DNA from: Peltaster fructicola
Taxonomy: Eukaryota; Ascomycota; Dothideomycetes
DNA length: 64,000 nt
Direction: 5' to 3'
Assembly (NCBI GenBank): GCA_001592805.2
Contig: CP051140.1
Coordinates: 1,241,501 to 1,305,500, forward strand
Positions 11,366 to 20,428 of the stretch are shown here, piece after piece. How positions within the stretch are numbered: the first letter of the stretch is position 1; the number at the start of each line of letters is the position of its first letter. The notes below the pieces were generated by a model. The model made no database searches and was not told the DNA's origin. It saw only the letters and a program-made list of their open reading frames with translations. Position numbers and translations under genes: made by a program.

Positions 11366-14356
11366 ATGGACGGCACGACTGAGGTCATCGTGCCCGCTGG
11401 CAAAGACGGATTACTCAACGGTAGCGTCATGAAAGTGACAGCAGATGGACTGCAGACAGTAGGCCCTCCGAAGCGCAGTGATACTGTAGATAGCACAGCA
11501 GAGTTCTACGACGCTCCACAGACGCCCATCAGCCAGAACAACAGTGCCAATGTCGAGCAAAGACAGAAGCTTGAACGATCAGCACCCTCGACGACGTCTG
11601 CATTCTCCAACATGACTGCACCGCCTCCAGGAGCGATCCTCACCGGAAAACAAGAGCATTACCTGAAGCGGGAGCTCATAAGTAGACAGACGAATTGGGA
11701 GGTGCAGGAGCTCTCTCACCCAACGGCTCTCCAACGATTCGGAGCGCCATTCCGATCAGATGCTGGAGAAGTAGCACCAGAAGACTCTGAGCTGCCGCTA
11801 CTACGATACATCTTTGTCCACCATGTACGCAACTTTCCCTTCCTTAACAAGGCTCAAGAGAAGGAGTTTTGGCAGGACAAGCTGCAAGCATTCTTGGAGA
11901 GCTTTGCAAACAAGCACATATCCTCAGCGGACGACAGACTGGAGCAGACGAAGCGGCAGAAGCTGGCGTCAAAGGCTACCAAGCTCGTTGAGCTCATGAT
12001 GGTCTCTGGTGTGCCGACAGCATCTGGGTATGAGGAGCGAATACGTTTCAGCGAGATGGAGGTAGTTGACACGAGTGCTAATGAGCAAGGTCTTGTTGTC
12101 AACCAGCCAGAAGGACAAGAGATCAATGGTTGGGACGTCAACGTCGCTGGCGTAAGGATCGTCAGTGTGAAACGACACGTTCGATACCACCAGCACGCCG
12201 AGTTCCTGCTTCGTGTGAAGCCCAGAGACAAAGCCGAGTACTATATCGGACGCAGATTCGGCGATTTCGCACGAATGCATAAAGCTGTTCGCATGGAGTT
12301 CCCGGGCAAGGTGTTCCCACCACTGCCTCGCAAGAACAAGACACACTCGTTGTACAGCAACGACGATGACGATACAGATAGCATCTCATCCCAATCGACC
12401 AGAGGCGCTCCTGTGTCGTCTACGACTTCGCCGGAGGACAGCAGTGGTGGCTATCGTGCATACCTCTCATCCTGGATCGGAGGATCTTCTACCCCAACGA
12501 GCCATGCTAGAAAGGTCTCACGTTCATCATTAAACGCACCACGACCCAGCTCAGATGCAGGATCGACCAAGAGCATGGATCTACCGAGATCCCTTGTGCA
12601 GTCACAATCGTCAGTGCTCCATCGAGAGGAGCAAAGAGTCTCTCTAAGAGCTTTCTTGCGGAACTTTCTGCAGAATTCAAGGATCGCCAGTAGCAATGCC
12701 ATGACGACGTTCTTGACTGGCGAGCCCATCACGCTTAGCGACGAGGAAGTGATGGATATCGAACGACGAAAAGATATGGACTCGAAGCGTCTTGAGGAAC
12801 AACGACAGTTCTTCGAGATTGCTCGACAACGTGCTGCAGAACTTGATGTACATATGGAGAAGTTCCGACGAAAGGTCATCGAGAAGAATGGTCTGAGAAG
12901 TCTCTTCGCTGAGATCCGCATCAAGGAAAGAATCGAAGACCTTGATCCCGAATACCGCAAAGTCGCAGAATGGATACGCATAGAAGTTGCCGCAACACTA
13001 TATCACCTCTTCCTAGCCGAGGACAACAGCCCCGAGTTGTTTGCACAGGCTAAACGAATACACAGTCTTGTTCCATACACAGCACTGAAGCAGGTCATTC
13101 GCTTCACTAATCCGGCTGCGGTAATGAAAGGAGTACTCGATATGTTCATGGCTCAGCCACTTGGTACCAAGAGTTTGATGCAGAGGATGTTCTTATTTGC
13201 CGTTGGAGATGGAATCAAGTCTATTCAACGTTCGATTGACGCCTTGATCACCAAGATTGACGCACCGATCTACAGTGAGAAGATTCGCAAATACGTCGAC
13301 GCCGACTATGCCATCAAGAAGGAGCTTAGAGCAGAAGCACAAGCTGAAGACATCGACCTTGTGGCTAAGGTCCTGCAATCTGACCAGATCTCGCCTGAGC
13401 TTTCCAACGAGGACACAGCTCGAGCTTTCAATGCCTACGCTGCTTGGAACAGTGCAGTAGAGAACGTGGACGAGTCTATGCGTAGCGGAGCAGAACTCTT
13501 CGGCCGACTCAAGCAGCTGCTCAAGCTCTATACGCGAAAACGTGACAAAGAGATGATGCTGCAGATGATCGAAGAGCCTACCAGTCTACAGCTGTTCCGT
13601 GATCTCTTCACTATCTTCTACGAGCCACTGGTCCGGGTATACAAGAGTGCGAATGTGTACAACTCGGTCACTGACTTTGCACGCTTTGCTGATGATGCCA
13701 TTGAGACGGTTGAAAAGGCACAGAGACAGGATGTCTCAGCAGATCCTAACCAGACGGTACAGTCCTTCATCGATCTCTGCGCTCGACATGAGAATGATCT
13801 GTACAAGTTCATTCACGAAGTCCATATCCATGACGATGGCCTCTTCGACAAACTCATGTTCTGGATCGAAGGTATACTGGACTTCCTACGAGCAGGGCCC
13901 AAGGGTGGTAAGCTTGACATGAATGCTCTCTTCCAAGGTGCAATGGATATGAAGCTCATTGACCGCGATATCGCCATGCGCGAGATCAATGCACTGGTCA
14001 AGTGGCAGGTGGCTCGCAAGCGCTGGCACCAGGACAAGACTCGCCAGAAGATGGCCACTGGAGGTCAGGCGGACGGCGGTATGGGCAATATTGCCAACAC
14101 CTTCAGGCCTGACGACTTTGGACTTGATGCTTCAGATCTGCAAGATATGGATATTGGGGAGGATGAAGATGACGAAAGCGATAGTGAGGACGAAGACGAC
14201 GAGCTCGATCCGATTGTTGCTGAGAGAGCACGCAGAGCCAAGAAGCAGGACGTACTGCGAAGAAGTCATGGCGAGCCTGTGAAACCACCGGTCACAGAAC
14301 TTGGCAAGCTCACGCCACAATTCCAGCTCATGCTGAGGACGGTGCTTGCAAGTTAG
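11366..14356 (+). CDS. PX domain protein with PXB and DUF3818 regions (yeast Ypr097w/Lec1-like)
   Basis: Single exon, 996 aa from ATG 11366, the first ATG in frame. Order of parts: disordered N-terminus; PX-associated (PXB) region at about 90-220 (LTGKQEHYLKRELISRQTNW, then LPLLRYIFVHHVRNFPFLN); PX phosphoinositide-binding fold beginning near 255 (VRIVSVKRHVRYHQHAEFLLRV, YYIGRRFGDFARMHK, FPPLPRKN), interrupted by an 85-90-residue Ser-rich loop and closing with LRAFLRNFLQNSRIAS; a long helical DUF3818 region to about 890; and a very acidic patch (GEDEDDESDSEDEDDELD). Yeast Ypr097w/Lec1 has this order and is linked to ergosterol and lipid-droplet handling. Localisation to a phosphoinositide-bearing membrane is inferred from the PX fold. 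Confidence 0.88.
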   Translation: MDGTTEVIVPAGKDGLLNGSVMKVTADGLQTVGPPKRSDTVDSTAEFYDAPQTPISQNNSANVEQRQKLERSAPSTTSAFSNMTAPPPGAILTGKQEHYLKRELISRQTNWEVQELSHPTALQRFGAPFRSDAGEVAPEDSELPLLRYIFVHHVRNFPFLNKAQEKEFWQDKLQAFLESFANKHISSADDRLEQTKRQKLASKATKLVELMMVSGVPTASGYEERIRFSEMEVVDTSANEQGLVVNQPEGQEINGWDVNVAGVRIVSVKRHVRYHQHAEFLLRVKPRDKAEYYIGRRFGDFARMHKAVRMEFPGKVFPPLPRKNKTHSLYSNDDDDTDSISSQSTRGAPVSSTTSPEDSSGGYRAYLSSWIGGSSTPTSHARKVSRSSLNAPRPSSDAGSTKSMDLPRSLVQSQSSVLHREEQRVSLRAFLRNFLQNSRIASSNAMTTFLTGEPITLSDEEVMDIERRKDMDSKRLEEQRQFFEIARQRAAELDVHMEKFRRKVIEKNGLRSLFAEIRIKERIEDLDPEYRKVAEWIRIEVAATLYHLFLAEDNSPELFAQAKRIHSLVPYTALKQVIRFTNPAAVMKGVLDMFMAQPLGTKSLMQRMFLFAVGDGIKSIQRSIDALITKIDAPIYSEKIRKYVDADYAIKKELRAEAQAEDIDLVAKVLQSDQISPELSNEDTARAFNAYAAWNSAVENVDESMRSGAELFGRLKQLLKLYTRKRDKEMMLQMIEEPTSLQLFRDLFTIFYEPLVRVYKSANVYNSVTDFARFADDAIETVEKAQRQDVSADPNQTVQSFIDLCARHENDLYKFIHEVHIHDDGLFDKLMFWIEGILDFLRAGPKGGKLDMNALFQGAMDMKLIDRDIAMREINALVKWQVARKRWHQDKTRQKMATGGQADGGMGNIANTFRPDDFGLDASDLQDMDIGEDEDDESDSEDEDDELDPIVAERARRAKKQDVLRRSHGEPVKPPVTELGKLTPQFQLMLRTVLAS

Positions 14357-14465
14357 CCGGTGTTGATATTGTGTACAGCCCGATGAGTACGAAGGAATGA
14401 TGTGCTTTCTTGCAAGCGGATAGACGATACAATTGTTCATACAGCGTTACAACACAGTCTGAAGC

Positions 14466-15518
14466 TCAAGACCCACCCATCTTGACATCTTCCATTTCCC
14501 CTAACTCGTCGTCTTCAAGCTCGTCGCCAGTGCCACCATCCGTACCGTCTTCTGCAGCACTATCAATGTTGGCCCTCTCTTCCTTCACCTGACTTTGATC
14601 GATCTTCATCATTTGTGCGTACTCGGGCTTCAGCACCCAGCAGCCTGCGAAGTCGCCAGCACGCACCAAGTTAGCAACGGTCTCCAAGGTCGCCTTGATG
14701 TATGCTTCCGGTTGACGAAGCTCCTTTCTGAATGCTCCCAATCGCCAATATCTGTATTGGCCGAAGCATCTGTAGATAGCATCGTATAATTGCTGCTGAT
14801 CCATACGTACTGCCTTCTCTTTTGGCTTCTTCTTGCGATTGTTGGGCTTCGATGTTGTGGTGAACGAGCTAAAGACGGCATTGCTGCGACCTGGCTGCAG
14901 GTTCTTGGTATCGTTGCGTAGTGTGAATTTGGTGAGATTCGACGACGGTACTTGCATGCCAGTGGTGAAGAAGTCTGCATCGTCGATTTGAGCACTGACC
15001 GTAGCCTCGTGCTGTATTGGTGGCGCCAACGCTGTCTGCTTCGGTATTGCTGAGGTGTATCCGCTCTTCTTGTTATACCGATCTACCTTGTTGATGCCTG
15101 CTGGCTTGTTCGTCAAGTATCTGTTGCGGCCATATGACTTGGATGAGTGTCCGGGAAGGTCTTTTTCCGAGAAGACGATCGAGTTATTATAGCTCGTGCT
15201 TGTGATCTTCAGAGTGTACTTTTGTGGCAGCGCTTGTGTCTCCTTCGTGCCTTGCTTCAACAGCAGCTCAACCTTGTTGTCGTCGCCATTGTACACGCGC
15301 ATCTTCCCGATCTCTATTTGCGCATCGTCAGGGGCTTCGTCGTAGATAGTCTTCCATGACTGCCAGAGCTCTTCTGGTATTCGTGCGAACCAGGACGTCA
15401 AATCTGATGGTGGAAACTGCAGGTCGGTGTCTTCCTCAAACTCCTCCACGTCAGCGAGCTTTGCATCGCCATCGTCTGTGTCGAGCTTGATTTCCGGTTT
15501 GATAGCAAACTCGGACAT
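14466..15518 (-). CDS. TFG2: Transcription initiation factor IIF, beta subunit
   Basis: Single exon, 350 aa. The N-terminal dimerisation domain (VPxxLxxxW-like ARIPEELWQSWKTI, then IEIGKMRVYNG) is followed by a linker and the C-terminal winged-helix domain (LYDAIYRCFGQYRYWRLGAF, then LRQPEAYIKATLETVANLV and WVLKPEY), the layout of TFIIF beta/RAP30/Tfg2. It partners with TFIIF alpha and RNA polymerase II during initiation, in the nucleus. The 26-residue acidic tail is common in fungal forms. It converges on the PX gene, stops 110 bp apart. Confidence 0.93.
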   Translation of the reverse strand: MSEFAIKPEIKLDTDDGDAKLADVEEFEEDTDLQFPPSDLTSWFARIPEELWQSWKTIYDEAPDDAQIEIGKMRVYNGDDNKVELLLKQGTKETQALPQKYTLKITSTSYNNSIVFSEKDLPGHSSKSYGRNRYLTNKPAGINKVDRYNKKSGYTSAIPKQTALAPPIQHEATVSAQIDDADFFTTGMQVPSSNLTKFTLRNDTKNLQPGRSNAVFSSFTTTSKPNNRKKKPKEKAVRMDQQQLYDAIYRCFGQYRYWRLGAFRKELRQPEAYIKATLETVANLVRAGDFAGCWVLKPEYAQMMKIDQSQVKEERANIDSAAEDGTDGGTGDELEDDELGEMEDVKMGGS

Positions 15519-15865
15519 GGTGAGAAAGCTGAGGTTGCAGGATGTTAAGAGAGTGTGTTGGAGGCATTTGACTTGGACAATCGCGAATGCTGACTCATCA
15601 AATTGGTACGTGCGTCATTCGCGACAACAATGATAGAGTGACTGATCAGACACGCATATTCACCGTCAATGAGGCCGTTTTCCACAGTGCCTTGTGCACT
15701 TATTGATGTACTATCTATTGAGATCTAGGTCACATGAACTTGCAATAATCACACTAATCCCCGTCGACGGTTAGTGCATACAGAACTATGAATGAGTGTG
15801 TGTTGTATCAGAAGAATACATCAAAGACGATCATGATCAGTATTGAAGAGCTGTGCTCATGTCTG
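15519..15865. other. Intergenic, TFIIF beta / DNase
   Basis: About 350 bp holding the TFIIF beta promoter and the DNase 3' end. No further signal recognised. Confidence 0.4.
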
Positions 15866-16834
15866 TCAGACAACACCGACAAGCCAGTCGACCTCCCAAC
15901 TCATGTTCTCTGCAATGTAATCATACTGCTCAAAACCTGCTTCCTCGTCAATCTCGTGAGCCTCGGTCTGCTGCTCATACAGAGCCTCATCAATTGGGAC
16001 AGCAGTCCAGATCTCCTGACCAACAACACCACCATGGGGAGCACCAAGAACCTTACCCTTGAAGGTGATAACCTGAGCAGGACCATCAATGACTGTGCCG
16101 TTGGGAAGGGAAGCGCCGGAGAGCAGGTCATCGCGGACCACAATTGATCGCTGAATGATGTTGATAGGGCCTGAGCATTGCTCTTCGCTGTCCGCGTTGC
16201 AGTTACCCGACTTCTTTGGGCTGCAGTGAGTGATCTTGCTCTCGTCTTTGAAGAAGACCTTGAAGTTGCAAGGAGCCTTGTCCTTGCAGTAGCCTTTCTT
16301 GCCGTAACCCTTAGATATGACGCTACCCTGCTCTGGTCGAAGTCAATAACCACCCAGGTCGTGCTATCATCGTACTTACTGCTGTTCTGCTTTGAAGGAA
16401 CGCAACGACTGCAGCGGTTCTCCTTGCTGCTGCCGGAGTCAGACTTCGAGCTGGCAAATGGGTATTCGTCACAGTTGTAGCCTTTCTTGGCACCTGGTCT
16501 TCCAGCAGAGCACCGGTTGTTTCCAGGCTTCTTGTTATCGAGGCAGCCAGCTGCCTTGCGACGCGCTGACTTCACAGACTTGCTTGCCTTGTCGTAGGTA
16601 AGGAATTGAGTCTTGTCTGCGACACAGAACGCGCCCCAACACATGTTTTGGCAGACATCTGCACACGGTTAGAGTAGGTCCTTCTCTACGCACATTGGGC
16701 ATACCCGGGAAGCTGTTGCAATCGAACTCGATACCGGCCACGGCGGTTGTTGCGCGCTCGAAGACCTCGACGCCATATTGAGGGCTTGCAAAAGCAGTGC
16801 TAGCAAGCAGGAGGAGAACGGCCTGGGTTAGCAT
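15866..16834 (-). CDS. Secreted NucA/NucB-type deoxyribonuclease
   Basis: Three exons read from the minus strand: 16834-16705, 16658-16380 and 16332-15866 (introns of 46 and 47 nt), 291 aa. A signal peptide (MLTQAVLLLLASTAFASP) starts the chain. The mature part is Cys-rich and carries the NucA/NucB DNase signature: YNCDEYPFASS, then CVPSKQNS and, across the second junction, KQGS. The CDEYPFA segment is the family's active-site region. A following domain (CKDKAPCNFKVFF, SGNCNADSEEQCSG) and an acidic tail make it longer than bacterial NucB. It should be a secreted endonuclease for extracellular DNA, used for nutrition, competition or host-trap escape. A TATA box stands 67 nt before the ATG. Splicing is inferred, but motif continuity across both joins supports it. 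Confidence 0.85.
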
Positions 16835-16900
16835 CTTGGTGATCTTTGCTGATCTAGAAGTCTGAGGATGAGATAAGTGACAGTGTAGGCAAGCTGAACA

Positions 16901-16908
16901 TACTTATA
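16901..16908 (-). promoter_or_regulatory. TATA box of the DNase gene
   Basis: TATAAGTA on the minus strand, 67 nt upstream of the ATG at 16834. The gene is thus a TATA-type, probably regulated, promoter. Confidence 0.55.
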
Positions 16909-17467
16909 GCTGTCGATGCACTCCAAACACACGATGGAGTGTTACATCGGACAGGTGACGCTCTCTGCAGCACCCATCCTGCCGCATTGCTACCCTGAGG
17001 CCATCAGTGCTGCAGCCCGGAGTCCGTACAGACTGAGGGCAGTGACAGATGCACGCAGAGGATACAACCACGTTCAAGGATGGCTGCTGACAGCCTCGTT
17101 GACGTGACACCCTGGGGAGGTATCTGACCACTGGAGAAAGGTGCTCAACGTGCCTCTTACAGGTTATGGTATGGGATCCTGCTGCAGTCAGCAACATATG
17201 GTCCACACGAAGTATACTCCTAATGGCTTGCCCATCAGGATCCTGCCATCCCTGACGTGAGATATTATCCTCGCCCTGACCTCTTCGAGATGCTCTGGCG
17301 GTTCGAGTGTTGTGCAACCGTAGTTCGTTAGGGATGAAATGGTCTCGAGGGTTACATTTGTGGTCTTGTCATTGGGATCACTGTACAGTCGACCGGTGTA
17401 GAGTATGATGCAGCGTGTGAAGTGTCTGTACACGACAAAACATGAGCTTGTGCCCAGTGCTGGTACT

Positions 17468-17470
<3 letters not shown>

Positions 17471-17505
<35 letters not shown>

Positions 17506-17512
17506 GGCTGCT
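17471..17512. repeat. GCT/CTG trinucleotide microsatellite
   Basis: Eleven uninterrupted GCT units, one GCG, then two GCT and a GCC. It would encode poly-Leu or poly-Gln in short frames, but no supported gene covers it. Confidence 0.9.
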
Positions 17513-17750
17513 GCCACTTGATCTGAATGTGCAACAGCCAGACACTAGCCAACACCAGAAGCTCGGCAGCTCATTGGACTTGCTGGCCGCTGGTGAGAAT
17601 CACAATGATACTCGCTCAAAGGAGACTGTATGACGGTAGGGTTTGCCCTCGCTTGATGCCAGGCTGAAGGATCGAACTGATGTTTGGACCATCCCTGTGA
17701 GAATGACTTCAGGCACTTCGAGTGTCTCGAACCCTCAGTCTTGGGCAAGG

Positions 17751-17855
17751 TGCCGTAGCTCATGTTCTTCTCGTCTTCATGCAAGTGCCGTGGCTCATGT
17801 TCTTCTCGTCTTCATGCAGGTGCCGTAACTCATGTTCTTCTCGTGTTCATGCAAA
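17751..17855. repeat. 35-bp tandem repeat, three copies
   Basis: Units start at 17751, 17786 and 17821, each opening with TGCCGT and containing CTCATGTTCTTCTCGT. Copies differ at only a few positions. Because 35 is not a multiple of three, the repeat is not a repeated peptide. Confidence 0.9.
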
Positions 17856-18624
17856 TGCTCTTTCGGTCTCGTTGCGCGTGTAGATGTGCGCTATCGAAAG
17901 CTTGCCATGACTTCGACTGACTCCTGATGGAAGCATGCATATGACGGAGTCTGCAGCCTGCACGTCAGAACGATGATGGTCGTTGTGGTGTTCGGGGACG
18001 GTAGTGCAGCACGCTAAATTCACATGCGGTTAGGCTAGTGCTGTAACCCAATGCTTGACTTGTTGCTTGTCCTTGATTGTGCATCAACTTGTGTGTCAAT
18101 GTCACATCACACGCAGGAAGTCTATGTCGATCGATCTGCGGCCAGCCAGGCAACATAAGCAGCCAACGACCCCTGTCGTCGCCTGACCGTCTCTCGGCCG
18201 ACGCCCATACACGATTCTTGGTGTTACACTGCGGTCTGCTCTCGCTTCAGAGCCACCAGAAAATGTATAAGAGCAGGGCACACGACGAATCATTGGCCAG
18301 GTAAGTGAGAAACAGAGATGGCAAGAGACTCTTTGCCTATCTTCTCGGCATCGAGGAACGAGGTGCAAACAAGACTGTCAAACAAGGGCAAGATATTGAG
18401 GTAGAGTAAAAGGCCGAGCTTTGGCGGAGCTCTTGCAGACTGGAACGTCGTCGACGGTATCACCCATGTCTTGACGAGGATGAGGACCCGATCATCAGAG
18501 CCAATTCCGCAGAAAGCTCTAGACCCAGCGAAGTAAGTGACACAGATCTGCTGGATGGTGAGGAGTATGCCTTGCTCTACTCGAAATAGGTACGGACCAC
18601 GAGTATTGATGCTGACCCTCAGGC

Positions 18625-19260
18625 CTACACGATCTCAAACTCGACACTGCTCTCTGTCACAAAGCAGAGATCTGCTGGTGGTTCTCCTCCTGTAGTCAGC
18701 ACATTTCGAAATTCACGTCGCTCGATCGCTGCATCATCGTCGATCGAGTCGGTGTCTGAATCAGACTCCTCACTGTCTTCTTGAGATGCCAGCCAGCTCT
18801 GCAACCGGAAACCCTTCAGGTCATCCAGCGTACAGTAGATCCAGAAGAGTGTCCCCATGCGCGGATAAGTGAAGCTGACGCGATACTGCTCGCCCGGCTG
18901 TACCGCCGCAGCCTCGATATAGCCACGATAGAGCTCGAGCTTCTCGGAGAAAGTGCTGTTTGCTGGCACAGTGATCATACGCTTACGATCAAGGTCATTT
19001 CTAGTATGTGCCTTGTTAGGAACATGTCTGGGATATATCTCGATGAATTTGTCGGACGTAGTACATCTGATGTTCTCATACGAACCTTCTTGCAGCGTGT
19101 GGAAGCAGTTGAAGAAGGCGAAGAAAGTGATCGGGCGGTCTGAAGAGTTATGAGCTGTCACGACAATGTAGAAGGGCTCCTTTGACTTGTGGTCGAGCTT
19201 CGATGGCGAGGTCGATAAGGTCACAGGAATCTCGATCTTCGGATGTTCACCACTGTTCAC
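18625..19260 (-). CDS. Orphan protein, possible beta-sandwich fold
   Basis: Single exon, 211 aa. The N-terminal 150 residues alternate short hydrophobic and polar stretches (KIEIPVTLSTSPSKLD, FYIVVTAHNSSDRPITFFAF, YRVSFTYPRMGTLFWIYC), as in an all-beta, arrestin- or immunoglobulin-like sandwich. An acidic Ser/Asp linker (EDSEESDSDTDSIDDD) and a short tail follow. No signal peptide or membrane helix. I recognise this only as a type of small fungal hypothetical protein; the fold guess is from pattern alone. It diverges from the next orphan gene, sharing a 400-bp promoter region. Confidence 0.65.
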   Translation of the reverse strand: MNSGEHPKIEIPVTLSTSPSKLDHKSKEPFYIVVTAHNSSDRPITFFAFFNCFHTLQEGSYENIRCTTSDKFIEIYPRHVPNKAHTRNDLDRKRMITVPANSTFSEKLELYRGYIEAAAVQPGEQYRVSFTYPRMGTLFWIYCTLDDLKGFRLQSWLASQEDSEESDSDTDSIDDDAAIERREFRNVLTTGGEPPADLCFVTESSVEFEIV

Positions 19261-19666
19261 AGTCAGCTTCAGCTGCGATCTGATGCTTCTATGCTCACGC
19301 TTGTATCACTCTGGCACGTCTCCTGCTGTAATTGCCTCTACCCGTCATGATGGCACTTCGTATTCGCCAAAGCCAAGAGATGGATATTTCAGCAGACTAT
19401 CAAAACGAACGGCCAAGAGTATTACTTGCAATGGTGCAGCTGGGTAGCCTTGCTGTCCTGACTATGCTGATGCGGCGCGCATGCAGCGCGAAAAGGCAAC
19501 CCTTGTCACCCGAATCCGTGTGCAACACTACTTCTCTTCGTCCAACATATATAATTGCACGCACACTCAGTCTACCCACTCAGCTCGCACTTTGCAACTT
19601 TCTCTTTTGCTCGGAAGTCCCGCAGACAATGTCCAACTTCGTTCTCAATACTCGCTTGACCAGACA
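19261..19666. other. Divergent promoter and leader with overlapping upstream ORF
   Basis: Holds TATATAAT at 19548-19555, before the plus-strand gene. An upstream ORF starts at ATG 19629 and ends at 19736, out of frame with and overlapping the main ATG at 19667. The main ATG has the better context (A at -3, G at +4). Confidence 0.45.
19548..19555 (+). promoter_or_regulatory. TATA box of the orphan gene at 19667
   Basis: TATATAAT, about 112 nt before the proposed start codon. Confidence 0.5.
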
Positions 19667-20428
19667 ATGGCCAGCGCTGAGCAGGACACAGAGGAGGCCC
19701 TGGACGCCTTTCAACTATTCATGCGCAACCGAGTAGCACCCAACCCATCGCTACGCAACCCCCAATTCTCACGAGATGTCAACTACGCCGATAGAATCGA
19801 GGCGCAATGCCAAGAAGACAATCATCGCACCTGGGGCTTTGTCATCTATAGAACCACCTACGAGAGCGATGCCGACTGGGAGGAAGTCATTTGTCGCATA
19901 CGAGCCCATACACAAGGAACTATGGACATGTTCAACGGCCAGGACGTCCTTGACAGGATGACGTGGACGATTTTTGACGATCGATCACTTTTCGACGACG
20001 TTCCGACAGCGACGATTCGAAAGCACTTCAAGGAGTGGTGTGAGGGTGCTGTGCTCGCTGAGCAAGGTATTACAGATCCTGGCAAATCCTCACGCTATCG
20101 CTATTGCCTTCAGGTTGATTACGAAGCAATGCGATCGATCTTGCAGGCGCCTACGCCGCCTGATTATGTCCCCGGTGATCCTGGCTGGCTCAAGCTGATA
20201 GTGAAGGACTGGCTACCCTTTGATGAGAACCCGCGCCTTGCTGCGGCGAGAGCGCCTACGTATCAACGCGACACGACAGTGTACGAGCCCATCGAAGGCA
20301 TGACTGAGCGACATGTTGGTTTCGTGAGGTGCACAATCACGAGTGTCATGCTCAACATCTACATTGTCTTCTGCGATCCGACCAATTTCTCTGTTTGGGA
20401 AAGACGACCACCAGACCTCGTTGGATGA
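19667..20428 (+). CDS. Orphan of a lineage-expanded fungal family
   Basis: Single exon, 253 aa from ATG 19667 (MASAEQDTEEALDAF). The frame is open further upstream, but the TATA box and start context favour this ATG. Recognisable blocks are HRTWGFVIYRTTYESDADWE, LDRMTWTIFDDRSLFDDVP, IRKHFKEWCEGAV and SRYRYCLQVDYEAM. I recall this pattern from a family of short cytosolic proteins of unknown function present in many copies in filamentous ascomycetes. No signal peptide or membrane helix. Members are often strain-variable, which fits the accessory look of this part of the window. Function unknown. Confidence 0.75.
   Translation: MASAEQDTEEALDAFQLFMRNRVAPNPSLRNPQFSRDVNYADRIEAQCQEDNHRTWGFVIYRTTYESDADWEEVICRIRAHTQGTMDMFNGQDVLDRMTWTIFDDRSLFDDVPTATIRKHFKEWCEGAVLAEQGITDPGKSSRYRYCLQVDYEAMRSILQAPTPPDYVPGDPGWLKLIVKDWLPFDENPRLAAARAPTYQRDTTVYEPIEGMTERHVGFVRCTITSVMLNIYIVFCDPTNFSVWERRPPDLVG

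Larger units (their letters stand above)
16835..18624. other. 1.8-kb gene-poor region with simple repeats
   Basis: No convincing gene. Overlapping frames of up to 137 codons (for example 16904-17317, minus) lack motifs and protein-like composition. It holds the DNase promoter, a CTG microsatellite (17471-17512) and a 35-bp tandem repeat (17751-17855). Confidence 0.45.

Noticed and set aside
17285-17310. GGTTCGAGT resembling a tRNA B box
   Set aside because: No matching A box or cloverleaf stems at proper spacing.
16904-17317. 137-codon minus-strand frame upstream of the DNase
   Set aside because: High Arg/His/Cys random-type composition, no domain, and it overlaps the DNase promoter.
17442-17633. 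Leu-rich peptide encoded by the CTG repeat
   Set aside because: The hydrophobic run is only the microsatellite read in frame; no gene context.
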